From Kineococcus mangrovi (GTDB lineage Bacteria; Actinomycetota; Actinomycetes; Actinomycetales; Kineococcaceae), in NCBI RefSeq assembly GCF_041320705.1, contig NZ_JBGGTQ010000005.1:248001-312000 (forward strand): 64,000 nt of DNA, read 5' to 3'. A model generated the notes under the pieces. That model saw only the letters and a list, made by a program, of their open reading frames with translations, was not told where the DNA came from and did not search any database. Of this stretch, positions 35,380 to 44,667 are shown one piece after another; the stretch's first letter is position 1; each line of letters starts with the position of its first letter. A program made the translations under genes and the position numbers.

Positions 35380-37470
35380 GTGCGCACTCCGCTGCTTCAC
35401 ATCGCCTTTCATCGACACGCCGCAGCCATGGCCAGGTGCGCCTTGGTCCTGATGCTCGCGAGTTGGCTTGCGCCGGGAGTCCCCGCTCGGGCCGACGCGA
35501 CGAGCATCGCCCAGGCGGTCAGCGCACCGGCAGCCGCTCACGAGCTCACCACCGGTGACGTCGACACCTGGCTGGACGGCTTCGTACCCACCGCTTTGGC
35601 ACGGGAAGGCATCGCCGGCGGCGTGGTCTCGGTCGTCCACGACGGGCAGGTCGTGACCCGTCGTGGCTTCGGCCTGGCCGACACCGGGGTCGACGAGTAC
35701 GACCAGGACGGTCCCGTCGGCCGGGCCACCACGCCGGTCGACCCTGATCAGACCCTGTTTCGGATCGGGTCCATCTCCAAACTCATCACCGCCACCGCGG
35801 TGCTGCAACTGGTCCAGGACGGAGTCCTGGACCTGGACACGCCCGTGCAGAACTACCTGGACTTCACCCTGCCCACCCGTTTCGCCCAGCCCGTCACCCT
35901 GCGGCACCTGCTGTCGCACACCGCCGGTTTCGAGGACCAGATCGCCGGGGTCATCCTGGCCCCGCAGGCCGTCCCGCCGACGCTGCTGTCGGTGGTCGCC
36001 ACCGACCCGCCCGAGCAGATCTTCGCCCCCGGCACCGTCCCGGCCTACTCCAACTACTCCAACGCGCTGGCCGCCTACGTCGTGCAACGCGTCACCGGCC
36101 GCGACTACGTCGACTGGGCCACCGAACACGTCCTGGTCCCTGCCGGCATGGGCACCGCCACCTTCGCCCAGCCGTTGCCGCAGGACCTGGCCGACCGGAT
36201 GTCGCACGGTTACGACTCCACGACCTCACCGCAGGTGCCCTTCGAGATCGTCGGTCCCGCCCCCGCCGATGCCATCTCAGCGACCGCAGCGGACATGAGC
36301 GCCTTCCTGCTGTCCCAGCTGGGACACGACACCAGCGCTGAGGGCAGCGCCGTTGCGGGCTCTTCGTCCGACTCGGGGCCCGGCCGCGTGCTGCCGCCAG
36401 CGGCCCTGGAACTCATGCACCGGCCCGCCCTCGGCTTCGACCAGCTGGGTGGCCTGGCCGCCGGTCCGCGCATGGCGCTGGGCTACTTCGACCAGTCCCG
36501 CAACGGTCACACCATCCTGGGGCACGCCGGCGACCTGACCGCCTTCCACGCCCAGCTGCAGATCTACCCCGACGACGACACCGGCATCTTCCTCGCCCTG
36601 AACAGCACCGGAGTGCGTCCCGACTCCAGCCTGGCCGTGCGCGAACAACTGCTCACCGGGTTCAGCGACCGCTACTTCCCTGACCAACGGCCCGCACCGG
36701 CACCCTTGCCGACGTCAGCGCAGCACAGCGCTCAGGCCGAGGGCAGCTAGCTCATCTCCCGGCGCAGCCAGAGCACTTTCGCGCGACTGTTCTTCCTGCT
36801 GTCGGCCATCGACGTGCGCGCCGCCGGGGACGGGACCTTGACCGTCTCGCAGATCACTGATCCCTCCGGTGCCCTCGTGCCGTTCGTCGAGGTCGAACCG
36901 TGGGTGTGGCAGGAGGTCGACGGTCAACGTCGCCTCGCCGCCGACCACGACGGCACCGCAGTGACCGCGATCGGCCTCGATCCCGCCTTCACCGTGCAAC
37001 CGATGCCCGCCCACCAAGCCGTCCTCCCGACGGTCCTGGCGGCCTCGCTGAGCATCATCCTGGCCTGGCTGCTGATCTGCCTCGTGACGGCCACCCACGC
37101 CTGGCGTCACCGGATCCGCCGGCACCGCACGCGAGGCGCTCGGTGGCTGCGTGCCGCCGACGTCTCGTCCGTGGTGGCCTTGGCCGCGGCTGCCGTCAGC
37201 TGGGGTGTGGTGGCCACTGCGCTGCTGAACGACGCCCCGCCCCCGGCCGCCTGGGTCATCAGGGCCGCCCAAGTGCTGACCGCGCTGGCGGTGCTGGGTG
37301 TCGTGCCCGCCGCGTGGTCCACCGTCCACAGCGCCCGGCGGGTCGTTCGGACTCGAGATCGCCGGGGATGGTTGGACGTCGCCCTGCGCATGGTGCTGGT
37401 CGCAGGTTTCGCGGGCCTCGGTCACGGCGTCCTCGTCGGGGGCTTGCTGGCGCCCAGCATCACTTGCTGA
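35380..37470 (+). pseudogene. Serine hydrolase / beta-lactamase-related protein interrupted by one in-frame TAG
   Basis: The first part (codons 1-456) has a signal peptide, the SxxK motif S131-I-S-K134 (RIGSISKLITA), YSN (PAYSNYSN) and LGHAGDLTAF (the KTG position), as in class C-like serine hydrolases. A TAG at 36748-36750 stops it, yet the same frame continues without any other stop to 37470: LISRRSQSTFARLFFLL, a beta-rich stretch and four hydrophobic helices. Relatives have a Tyr just before the SRRS segment (GTY.xSRRS), so TAC to TAG is the simplest explanation. The start may be GTG 35380 or ATG 35428. Either a recent nonsense mutation splits one ~696-codon gene, or the catalytic domain is now made alone. 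Confidence 0.75.
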
Positions 37471-37618
37471 GTCCGGATCCGCCGCGGACGCACCACCGAC
37501 GTCACACCCCCCCGGAGGTCCCCGCGCAATCCAGGTGACGCCACCGGCCGGGCTCTGCGAACCTCCAGCCGGTGATCACCGACGGTCCGTCCCGCACCTG
37601 GGGCCGGCAGGAGCAGAC

Positions 37619-38845
37619 GTGGACGAGGGCACGACCCGGCACCGGCGGCGTCCGGTGCTGCTGACCCGCCCCTTCACCACCCTGGCCGGCTCGGTGGTCC
37701 TGCTGGGTCTGGCCGATTCCGTCGTGGGCAGCTACTACGTCCTCTTCCTCCACGACCACGCCGACCTGTCCGCCACCCGGATCGGTCTGCTCTTCTCCCT
37801 GCCCGCCCTCGGCGGCATCGCCTTCACCCTGTGGAGCGGGCGCCGCTTCGACCGCCGCCCCACCCGCACCTGGGCGTTGCTGGCCACCGCCTCCAGCGCG
37901 GCCGGTTACGCCTTGCTGACCACGACCACGTCCTTCGCGTGGCTGCTACTCATCTCCGTGACCCTGCTCGCGGTCTACCAGGCCATCTACCCCCAGCTGT
38001 TCGCCATGGCCCCCACCGTCCTGGGCTCTGGGGCCTCGGGTCGGCGCGCCGTGCCGCTGCTGCGCTCGGGCTGGTCCCTGGCCTGGGCCCTCGGCCCGCT
38101 CGTGGCCGGCCTGCTCCTGGTCCCGCGGATCGGCTACCTCGGCATGCTGTGGGTCACCGTCGGGCTGCTGGTGCTGACCGTGCTGTCCACCGCCGCGGTT
38201 CCCTCACCAGGGGCTGGGCCCGCACCGATCCCCGACCTCGACCCGGGCACCGCCTCCGCAGCCCGGCCGAGAACCGTCCCGCGCGCCGGCCTGGTCCTGC
38301 TGACCGCCAGCGTGGTCCTGTTCTTCCTGGCGATGTTCGCCGGCGGTCTGGCCCTGCCGCTGTACGTCACGCAGGGTCTGGGCCTGCCCGAGGAGGTCGT
38401 GGGGACGCTGTTCGCGCTGTGCGCGGTCGTGGAGATCGTCGCCGCGGTGGCTCTGGTGGCCCTGCCACCCCGGCTGAGCCGGCGCGGACTCCTGGTGGGC
38501 GGGATCCTCGCCCTGGCGGTGCACTTCGCGCTGACCGCAGCCGCCGACGGTGTCGTCCTGCTGCTCGTCGCGCAGGTGCCGCGCGGGGTGGCGGTCACGG
38601 TCCTGGCCGCGGCGGGGATGCGCTTCTTCCACGAGGTCCTGGCCCCGGCGACCGGGTTCGCGACGACGCTGTTCTCCGCGGCCGCCGACGGCGGGTTCCT
38701 GCTCTCCGGTGTCCTGGGCGGGGTCGCCGTGGACGCCCTGGGCTACCGGTCCACGCTCATCTGCGGCGCCGTCGTGGCCGTCCTCGCGGCAGGTGTCCTC
38801 CTGGCTTCGCCGGTCACAGCGCCGCGCGCTGCTGCCCGACCGTGA
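37619..38845 (+). CDS. MFS transporter, SetA-like sugar efflux type
   Basis: 408 aa, twelve predicted helices. FTTLAGSVVLLGLADSVVGSYYVLFLHDHADLSATRIGLLFSLPALGGI and the loop SGRRFDRRPTR fit MFS motif A; the C-terminal half includes GGFLLSGVLGGVAVDALGYRS. The arrangement resembles sugar-efflux (SET) transporters; the substrate is unknown. GTG 37619 has GGCAGGAG about 6 nt upstream. It stands alone between the interrupted hydrolase and a convergent gene. Confidence 0.82.
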   Translation: MDEGTTRHRRRPVLLTRPFTTLAGSVVLLGLADSVVGSYYVLFLHDHADLSATRIGLLFSLPALGGIAFTLWSGRRFDRRPTRTWALLATASSAAGYALLTTTTSFAWLLLISVTLLAVYQAIYPQLFAMAPTVLGSGASGRRAVPLLRSGWSLAWALGPLVAGLLLVPRIGYLGMLWVTVGLLVLTVLSTAAVPSPGAGPAPIPDLDPGTASAARPRTVPRAGLVLLTASVVLFFLAMFAGGLALPLYVTQGLGLPEEVVGTLFALCAVVEIVAAVALVALPPRLSRRGLLVGGILALAVHFALTAAADGVVLLLVAQVPRGVAVTVLAAAGMRFFHEVLAPATGFATTLFSAAADGGFLLSGVLGGVAVDALGYRSTLICGAVVAVLAAGVLLASPVTAPRAAARP

Positions 38846-38940
38846 GGGTGCCCCTCGTCCAGGCTCACCCCGCGGTGCGCGCAGCGCCCGGCCGGGCCGG
38901 GGGGCCGGGGGGCGGGGGGCCGGCGACCGCACCGCCCCGT

Positions 38941-39606
38941 TCACGGCCGCAGCAGCTCGGTGTCCCAGCCACCCCCCTCGTCGCGGGAGTAGCGCAACCG
39001 CACGTGGTGGCCCTCCGGATCGGCCTGGAAGAACTCCATCCGCCCCGCGTCCACCCCCCACAACCGCCACGACGGGGCCGAGGCGGCGCCCGGTTCCTCC
39101 AGCTCCAGCAGCTCGGAGGGGTCGCCCAGGGCGTTGGACAACCACCCCTCGTCGTGCAGGGGGCGGCTCTGGCGGTCCACCAGCGCCTCGGTGCGCGCGT
39201 GCGCGGACAACCGCTCGAACGCCGCCGCCGTGCGGGCCTCGTCGCCGGCCCGGACCGCTCCCCGCACCCGCACCTGCCGGCCCTGCCGGGCCCAGTGGAA
39301 CACCAGCGCCGCCACCGGCACCCGGCCCAGCTGCTTGCCCTTGGGGCTGGACTCGCTGGCCGCGACCCAGAACGCGTGGTCGTCGACGTCCTCCAGCACC
39401 GTCACCCGCGCGTCCGGGCGCCCGGCCACGTCCACGGTGGCCAGCGTCAGGACGTGGGCGGCGGGCACGTCGTGCGCGACGGCCTCGCGCAGCCAGCGCT
39501 CGAACAGCACCACCGGGTCACCCGGAGCGGTCTCGGGGTCGAACGCGGGCGCCTGCGGGCGGGGCCAGGACAGTTCGGCGAGGAAGCCGGACAACTCACT
39601 GCGCAC
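38941..39606 (-). CDS. Pyridoxine/pyridoxamine 5'-phosphate oxidase family flavoprotein
   Basis: 221 aa. PVVLFERWLREAVAHDVPAAHVLTLATVD, RPDARVTVLEDVD, SPKGKQLGRVPVAALVFHW and the C-terminal LRYSRDEGGGWDTELLRP follow the PdxH pattern (FMN binding, C-terminal LxP). It oxidises pyridoxine or pyridoxamine phosphate to PLP, or acts on a related substrate. GTG 39606 lies 6 nt after TACCGT (39613-39618, minus strand) with no ribosome site, so it is probably leaderless. Confidence 0.85.
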   Translation of the reverse strand: MRSELSGFLAELSWPRPQAPAFDPETAPGDPVVLFERWLREAVAHDVPAAHVLTLATVDVAGRPDARVTVLEDVDDHAFWVAASESSPKGKQLGRVPVAALVFHWARQGRQVRVRGAVRAGDEARTAAAFERLSAHARTEALVDRQSRPLHDEGWLSNALGDPSELLELEEPGAASAPSWRLWGVDAGRMEFFQADPEGHHVRLRYSRDEGGGWDTELLRP

Positions 39607-39679
39607 CCCGCGACGGTAGCCCGTCACCCCGCCCGCCCCGGACACGGCTCCGGCCCGCCACCGCACCCGACCCCGCCGG

Positions 39680-40444
39680 TCAGGGACCGACGTCCCACAA
39701 CGCCCGGTAGTACGCCGTGCGCACCGGGTCCGGCTCCACGCCGTACGCGGCCAGGAACACCTCCTGCCACCCCGGCCCGTAGTTCCAGTCCAGGCTCATC
39801 GTCGCGACCGCGATGTCGGCCCACCGGTCACCCACCCCGACCCCCGACAGGTCCACCCACGCCACCGCCTCCCCGGTCCCCTCCGCCAGCAGCGTGTTCG
39901 GCGCGCACGCGTCGCCGTGGCACACCACCAGCCGGTCCACCGCCGGCGGCTCCCGCAACCCCGAGACGTCCCGCACCGCCCGCCGCAACCGGAACGGCAC
40001 CGACCAGTCGAACGGGCACCCGGACACCGGCAGCTCCTCGTGCCAGCGCCGCAGCGCCCGCCCCAGGGAGGGCACCACCACCTCCGGGCGCGCCAGCCAG
40101 TCCGGGTCCACCGCCGAACGACCCGGCAGCGCCCGCGACAGCAGCCACGACCCGCTCACCCCCGCGCCGGTCTCCACGACGTCGGGCACCGGCAGCCAGC
40201 GCGCCGCCCACCGCGCCTTCACCGCCTCCGCCGCCAGGTCCAGCCCCACCCCGGCCGGGGCCCACTTGCAGAACAGCGCACCCCCGGGCCGCTGGAGGCG
40301 GAACGTCGTCCCACCCGCCGCGTTCACCCACACCGCCGGCACCGCCGCCACCGCCGGCGGCGCGCCCCACCGGGCCAGCACCGGCCGCAGCTCCGCGGGC
40401 ACCGGCACCGGCCCGGCCGGCACCTGGCTGATCGGCACGCTCAC
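39680..40444 (-). CDS. Aminoglycoside phosphotransferase (APH)-like kinase
   Basis: 254 aa. The kinase-like fold is marked by GGTTFRLQRPGGALFCKWAP (ATP-binding Lys), CHGDACAPNTLL (catalytic HGDxxxxN) and WVDLSGVGVGDRWADIAVA (metal-binding Asp). Length and motifs are close to APH(3')-type enzymes, but chromosomal actinobacterial copies often phosphorylate other substrates, so resistance is not assured. GTG 40444 follows TAGGTT (40452-40457, minus strand) by 7 nt. It is divergent from the ECF sigma gene. Confidence 0.85.
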   Translation of the reverse strand: MSVPISQVPAGPVPVPAELRPVLARWGAPPAVAAVPAVWVNAAGGTTFRLQRPGGALFCKWAPAGVGLDLAAEAVKARWAARWLPVPDVVETGAGVSGSWLLSRALPGRSAVDPDWLARPEVVVPSLGRALRRWHEELPVSGCPFDWSVPFRLRRAVRDVSGLREPPAVDRLVVCHGDACAPNTLLAEGTGEAVAWVDLSGVGVGDRWADIAVATMSLDWNYGPGWQEVFLAAYGVEPDPVRTAYYRALWDVGP

Positions 40445-40467
40445 CCGGACCAACCTAGGGGTGGTGT

Positions 40468-40495
40468 CGAACCGTTTCCCCGCCCACCTCGTGAT
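40468..40495 (+). promoter_or_regulatory. Candidate ECF-type promoter of the sigma/anti-sigma operon
   Basis: CGAACC (40468-40473) and CGTGAT (40490-40495), 16 bp apart, resemble the GAAC / CGT boxes read by ECF sigma factors. They lie 38 bp before the sigma gene's start and suggest positive autoregulation. Confidence 0.45.
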
Positions 40496-40533
40496 GTCCT
40501 CGACAGGACGGACGACGAAGGGGAGGACCACCG

Positions 40534-41043
40534 GTGACCGGTGCCGACGAGGACCTCGTGCGCGCCCTGCACGACGAGCACGCCGGCGCCCTGTGGGCGT
40601 ACGTGGTCTCCCTCACCGGCGACCGCGTCAACGCCCACGACGTCGTCCAGGAGACGCTGCTGCGCGCCTGGCGCCACCCCGAGTCCCTCGACCCCGCCCG
40701 CGGCTCCACCCGCGCCTGGCTGTTCACCGTCGCCCGCCGCCTCGTCATCGACGACTGGCGCTCGGCGCGCAACCGCCGCGAGAGCGTGCACGCCGACCTG
40801 CCCGAGCGCGCCGTCCTCGACGAGTCCGAGCAGGTCCTGCAGCAGTGGGTCCTCGCCCAGGCCCTGACCCGACTCTCCGGCGAGCACCGCGCCGTCCTGC
40901 GCGAGTGCTACTTCGCCGGCCGCTCCGTCGCCGACGCCGCCCGCAGCCTCGGCATACCCCCCGGAACCGTGAAGTCCCGCACCCACTACGCCCTGATGAA
41001 CCTCAGACTGGCCCTGCAGGAGATGGGGGTGACCCACCGGTGA
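40534..41043 (+). CDS. ECF RNA polymerase sigma factor
   Basis: 169 aa with regions sigma2 (AYVVSLTGDRVNAHDVVQETLLRAWRHP ... RAWLFTVARRLVIDDWRS) and sigma4 (LSGEHRAVLRECYFAGRSVADAARSLGIPPGTVKSRTHYAL) and no extra domain. It directs transcription of a small stress regulon. GTG 40534 has GGGGAGG upstream. The gene overlaps its anti-sigma gene as GTGA. It resembles SigK/SigL-type actinobacterial ECFs, but the group assignment is tentative. Confidence 0.93.
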   Translation: MTGADEDLVRALHDEHAGALWAYVVSLTGDRVNAHDVVQETLLRAWRHPESLDPARGSTRAWLFTVARRLVIDDWRSARNRRESVHADLPERAVLDESEQVLQQWVLAQALTRLSGEHRAVLRECYFAGRSVADAARSLGIPPGTVKSRTHYALMNLRLALQEMGVTHR

Positions 41044-41837
41044 ACCAGCCACCCCGCCACGAGCACGACGACCACGCCTTCGACGCCGACCCGTACGCCA
41101 CGACCGCCGGCCCCTACGTCCTGGGCGCCCTGACCCCCTCCGACCGCGCCGACTTCGAGCACCACCTGCGCAGCTGCGCCGACTGCCGGCGCAGCGTCGA
41201 AGAACTCGCCGGCCTGCCCGGCCTGCTCGCCCGCACCCCCCGCGAAGTCGTCGACACCCTCACCGAGGACGACCCCCACGCCGCCCTGCGCGAGGGCACC
41301 GGCGTCCCCGACACCGTCCTGCCCGCCCTCCTGCGCGCCGTCCGCCGCCACCGCCTCACCCGCCGCGCCGCGCTCGCGGGCGGCCTGGTCGCCGCCGCAG
41401 GACTCGCGGCCCTCGCCCTCACCGGCGGACTGCGCCCCGACGCACCCGCACCGACCCCCCAGGCGCTGCCGACCGCACCGTCCTCCGCGCCGCCCTCCAC
41501 GCCGCAGACCCCCGCGGCCCCACCCGGTCCCGCGCTGTCCATGGACCCGCTGGTGCCCACGCCCATCACCGCCACCGTCGCCCTCACCGAGGTCGGCTGG
41601 GGCACCAAGGTCGACCTCGTCTGCGCCTACGCCGACGCCACCACCACCCAGACCCGCGGCTACGCCCTCTACGTCACCGGCACCGACGGCTCCACCCAGC
41701 AGATCGGCACCTGGACCGCGGTCCCCGGCGGCGACGCCCAGCTCAGCGGCGCCACGTCCTGGACCCCCGCGCAGATCAGGAGCGTGGAGATCAAGACCCT
41801 CGAGGGGGCCACCGTGCTGCGGCGCCAGGAGACCTGA
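41040..41837 (+). CDS. Zinc-type anti-sigma factor with extracellular domain
   Basis: 265 aa. The cytoplasmic N-terminal domain has the H-x3-C-x2-C signature (HHLRSCADC), the mark of zinc-associated anti-sigma factors, after GPYVLGALTPSDRADFEHHL. A single membrane helix (AALAGGLVAAAGLAALALTG) is followed by a Pro/Ala/Ser linker and an extracellular beta-rich domain (TATVALTEVGWGTKVDLVC...). It should bind and hold the co-encoded sigma factor. GTG 41040 overlaps the sigma stop. Confidence 0.9.
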   Translation: MNQPPRHEHDDHAFDADPYATTAGPYVLGALTPSDRADFEHHLRSCADCRRSVEELAGLPGLLARTPREVVDTLTEDDPHAALREGTGVPDTVLPALLRAVRRHRLTRRAALAGGLVAAAGLAALALTGGLRPDAPAPTPQALPTAPSSAPPSTPQTPAAPPGPALSMDPLVPTPITATVALTEVGWGTKVDLVCAYADATTTQTRGYALYVTGTDGSTQQIGTWTAVPGGDAQLSGATSWTPAQIRSVEIKTLEGATVLRRQET

Positions 41838-41901
41838 GGACCCGGGCACACCGCGACGGCGCGACCGCGCGACGTCCCGGGGCCCGGGGGCCGGGGCGGC
41901 G

Positions 41902-43122
41902 TCAGCCCCCGAACCCCTGCGCCGCCAACTCGTCGGCGACCCGCTGCACCAGCTGCACGTACCAGTCCGCGTGGTTGTACCGGAACACCGCCGCCGCCTC
42001 CGCCTCCCGGCCCCCGCCCGCCCCGTTCGCGCACAGGTACCCCGCCGCGCTGAACACCGCGTCCGCCGGGTCACCCGCCTCGACGTCCCCGTCACCGTCC
42101 CCGTCCACCCCGTACGCCGCGAACGTCGCCGGCATGAACTGCATCGGCCCCACCGCCCCCGCCGCACTCGGCCCGGTGCTCACCCCGTGCCCGCTCTCCA
42201 CCTGACCCACCGCCGCCAGCAACGCCGGACGCATCCCCGCGCACGTCGCCGCCGCCCGCACGTACAGGTCGGCGTAGTCCGCCGGCACCCCGCGCGCGTG
42301 GACCCCCGCCGCCCGCCCCGACACCGCCACCTCCAGCGCCGCAGCCGCCGCCTGCGCCGCGGCCAACGCCGCCGCCGCGTCCTCCGCGGCCTGCAGCTGC
42401 GCCGCCTCGCCCGCCAACGCCTCCACCCGCGCCCGCGCCACCCCCAGCGCCTCTTCCGCCCGGCCGACCCGCACCGCCACGTCCCCCAACGACGCCACCG
42501 CCGCGCTCGCCCCCGACTGCGCCTCCTGCGCCTGGCGCCCCGCCGCCGCCGCACCGGCTTCCCGCTGCGCCACCAGCGCCCGGTCCCCGCGCCGCACGGA
42601 CGAGAACGCCCGCTCGGCCACCGCCGGGTCACCCCCCGAGACCGCCGAGGTCAACAGCGCCAACCCCCGCCGCGCCCCCACCGCCCCCGACCCCAGCGCC
42701 CCGTCCATGTAGATCGCCCGCACCCGCGCCGTGGCCGCCGCCCGCTCCCGCCGCGCCGCCGCCGCCGACCGGTCCGCCTCCACCTGCGCCCGCACGCTCG
42801 CCCCGACCGCCACCCCCACCGCCGACGTCGACCGCGCCAACTCCTCCTGCGCCCGCGCCACCGCCACCACCGCCGCCTGCGCCGCGCTCGCCGCCGCCGC
42901 CGCGTCCGCACGCGCCTGCGCCGCCGTCCGGCCCGGGTCGGCGCTCGCGGGCGCGGCGGTCAGCAGGCCCGAGGCGGTGACGGTCGCGGCGAGCGCGAGC
43001 GCGAGACCGGTGCGGCGGGCGGTGGTGGGGGCGCTGGTCCGGTGGCCGCGGGCTCGGGTCGACACCGGGAGGTGATCGACCGCGGCGGGGAACGTCTTGA
43101 GGTTCCGGACGGCCCAAGACAT
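41902..43122 (-). CDS. Secreted lytic transglycosylase with coiled-coil N-terminal region
   Basis: 406 aa. A signal peptide (LALALAATVTASGLLTAAPASA) is followed by ~200 residues of Ala/Arg/Glu-rich coiled coil, then a lysozyme-like domain: MRPALLAAVGQVESGHG with the catalytic Glu, GAVGPMQFMPATFAAYGVDGDGDGDVEAGDPADA with a calcium-loop-like Asp-rich segment, and AVFRYNHADWYVQLVQRVADEL. It cleaves peptidoglycan outside the membrane. ATG 43122. It is divergent from the EAL gene, with a strong hairpin between. I looked for the c-di-AMP riboswitch often found ahead of such genes and could not see one. Confidence 0.88.
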   Translation of the reverse strand: MSWAVRNLKTFPAAVDHLPVSTRARGHRTSAPTTARRTGLALALAATVTASGLLTAAPASADPGRTAAQARADAAAAASAAQAAVVAVARAQEELARSTSAVGVAVGASVRAQVEADRSAAAARRERAAATARVRAIYMDGALGSGAVGARRGLALLTSAVSGGDPAVAERAFSSVRRGDRALVAQREAGAAAAGRQAQEAQSGASAAVASLGDVAVRVGRAEEALGVARARVEALAGEAAQLQAAEDAAAALAAAQAAAAALEVAVSGRAAGVHARGVPADYADLYVRAAATCAGMRPALLAAVGQVESGHGVSTGPSAAGAVGPMQFMPATFAAYGVDGDGDGDVEAGDPADAVFSAAGYLCANGAGGGREAEAAAVFRYNHADWYVQLVQRVADELAAQGFGG

Positions 43123-43173
43123 GAGCAGCGTGTGACCATGCGATTACCCCGATATGCTCCGCCACACGACGCC

Positions 43174-43205
43174 GGATCCTCACGCCGTGTTCACGGAGAG
43201 GATCC
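43174..43205. promoter_or_regulatory. Long hairpin between the transglycosylase and EAL genes
   Basis: GGATCCTC (43174-43181) pairs with GAGGATCC (43198-43205). Inside the 16-nt gap CCGTG (43185-43189) pairs with CACGG (43192-43196), so the whole element can fold into one stem. It lies 38 bp upstream of the EAL gene start, in its probable leader, or it may be a double-stranded operator for both genes. Confidence 0.55.
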
Positions 43206-43243
43206 AACGACGCTGCGGTCGGGAGCAGCTACGGGGAGCAACC

Positions 43244-44470
43244 GTGGCCGGTCCCGCGACGAGGGGGTGGGCAATGGGTGCTGCGCGTGACGTGGCGCAC
43301 CGGGGCAGGTGGCACCGACGACTGGACGGCGTCTGCGCCGACCCGGCCGCGCTGCGCCTGGTCCTGCACCCGGTGGTCGACGTGGGCGCCGGACGCGTCG
43401 CCGGGTACGAGGTCCTCAGCCGCTTCGCCTCCGACGTGCCGACCGAGGAGTGGTTCCGCGCGGCCCGCGCCCTGGACCGCGACGCCGACCTCGACCGCGT
43501 CGTGCTGGCCGGGGCGTTGCGCCTGCTGCCCGACCTGCCACCGGGCACCTTCCTGACCGTCAACGCCAGCCCCACCTCACTGGCCGACCAGCGCGTGCTG
43601 GACGTCCTGACCGCCCACGACCTCACCGGCGTGGTGCTGGAGCTGACCGAGCACGCCGACTGCGACCCCCGCCAGCTCCTGGAACCACTGCGGCTGCTGC
43701 GCGCCCACGGCGCGCTCGTCGCCCTCGACGACGTCGGCACCGGGCACTCGGGGCTACTGCGGATGGCGGTCGTGCGCCCAGAGATCCTCAAGGTCGACCT
43801 GCAGCTCGTGCGCGACCTGCACCGCGACCTCGTCAAGCGCTCCCTCGTGCAGTTCCTGGGGGAGTGCGCCGGACGGCTCGACGCGTGGATCATCGCCGAG
43901 GGCGTCGAGACCGTCGACGAGCTGGACGTCCTGCGCGCCATGGGCGTCCCCCTCGTGCAGGGGTTCCTGCTGGCCCGGCCCGCAGAACGCTTCGCCGATC
44001 TCGACGACCACGCCCGCCGGCTGCTGCACCCCACCCGCGGCCCCCACCGCCCGTCCGCCACGACGGGGGGGCACGCGCGGCGGGCGAGGGACCTGGCCCG
44101 GCGCACCAAGACCGACCGCACCGTCGGCGACGCCGTCCGCACCGCCGCGGAGCAGAGCGCCCCGGTCGTCGTCGTGGACGCCGAGGACGTCCCCCGCGTC
44201 ATCGTCCTGCCGGCCCAGCGCCCCGGTGAGGCCCCCCGGGTGGAACCGGTGGAGGTGACCGTGGCCCCGGAGACGGCCGTCACCGACGTGGCGGCCCGCG
44301 CCGTCGCCCGCTCGGCCGGGGTCCGCTTCGACCCGCTGGTGTGCACCGACGCCGCCGGCCGCTACGTCGGCGTCGTCGGCGTCGAGGACCTCGTGCTGGA
44401 CCTTGCGGTGACCCCCCGGGGCCGTCCCGCGGTGCCGGCCGGAGCAGGGGAGTGGAGGAGAGGCGCGTGA
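43244..44470 (+). CDS. EAL-domain protein (probable c-di-GMP phosphodiesterase) with CBS-like tail
   Basis: 408 aa. The EAL domain (residues ~30-260) has EVLSR in place of EAL.R, TVNASPTSL (Asn), VVLELTEHAD (Glu), ALDDVGTGHSGL (DDFGTG-type loop), ILKVDLQLV (Lys-x-Asp), AEGVET and QGFLLARP, so metal- and substrate-binding residues are largely intact. The C-terminal ~130 residues look like degenerate CBS repeats (FDPLVCTDAAGRYVGVVGVEDLVLDLA). It probably hydrolyses cyclic di-GMP. GTG 43244 has GGGGAG 6 nt upstream; ATG 43274 is an alternative. It overlaps the DUF1059 gene as GTGA. Confidence 0.88.
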   Translation: MAGPATRGWAMGAARDVAHRGRWHRRLDGVCADPAALRLVLHPVVDVGAGRVAGYEVLSRFASDVPTEEWFRAARALDRDADLDRVVLAGALRLLPDLPPGTFLTVNASPTSLADQRVLDVLTAHDLTGVVLELTEHADCDPRQLLEPLRLLRAHGALVALDDVGTGHSGLLRMAVVRPEILKVDLQLVRDLHRDLVKRSLVQFLGECAGRLDAWIIAEGVETVDELDVLRAMGVPLVQGFLLARPAERFADLDDHARRLLHPTRGPHRPSATTGGHARRARDLARRTKTDRTVGDAVRTAAEQSAPVVVVDAEDVPRVIVLPAQRPGEAPRVEPVEVTVAPETAVTDVAARAVARSAGVRFDPLVCTDAAGRYVGVVGVEDLVLDLAVTPRGRPAVPAGAGEWRRGA

Positions 44471-44637
44471 AGGCCTTCCGCTGCGGGGACGTCGTCCCCG
44501 GCTGCACCCGCGAGTTCACCGGCACCGACCGGCAGGACATCCTCGAACAGGTCGCCGAGCACGCTCGCGCCGACCACGACCTCGACCCCGACCCGACCCT
44601 CACCCAGGCCGTCGAGGCCCACCTGCGGGACCGCTGA
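44467..44637 (+). CDS. DUF1059 small protein
   Basis: 56 aa: KAFRCGDVVPGCTREFTGTDRQDILEQVAEHARADHDL is the DUF1059 pattern, with Cys-x6-Cys and a conserved HARxDHDL end. The cysteines and histidines might bind a metal. Function unknown. The GTG overlaps the EAL stop (GTGA), and GGAGGAG lies upstream, so the two are co-translated. Confidence 0.85.
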   Translation: MKAFRCGDVVPGCTREFTGTDRQDILEQVAEHARADHDLDPDPTLTQAVEAHLRDR

Positions 44638-44667
44638 CGCGGTCCCCGCGGACGGTGCCCCGGGGCC

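Noticed and set aside
37831-40431. Plus-strand frame of 866 codons over the MFS, PNPOx and APH genes
   Set aside because: Out-of-frame and antisense shadow with Pro/Arg/Ala repeats; the genes on the other frames have clear motifs.
43123-43243. c-di-AMP (ydaO-type) riboswitch before the transglycosylase
   Set aside because: Such elements often precede cell-wall hydrolases in actinobacteria, but I could not match the conserved core in this short region.
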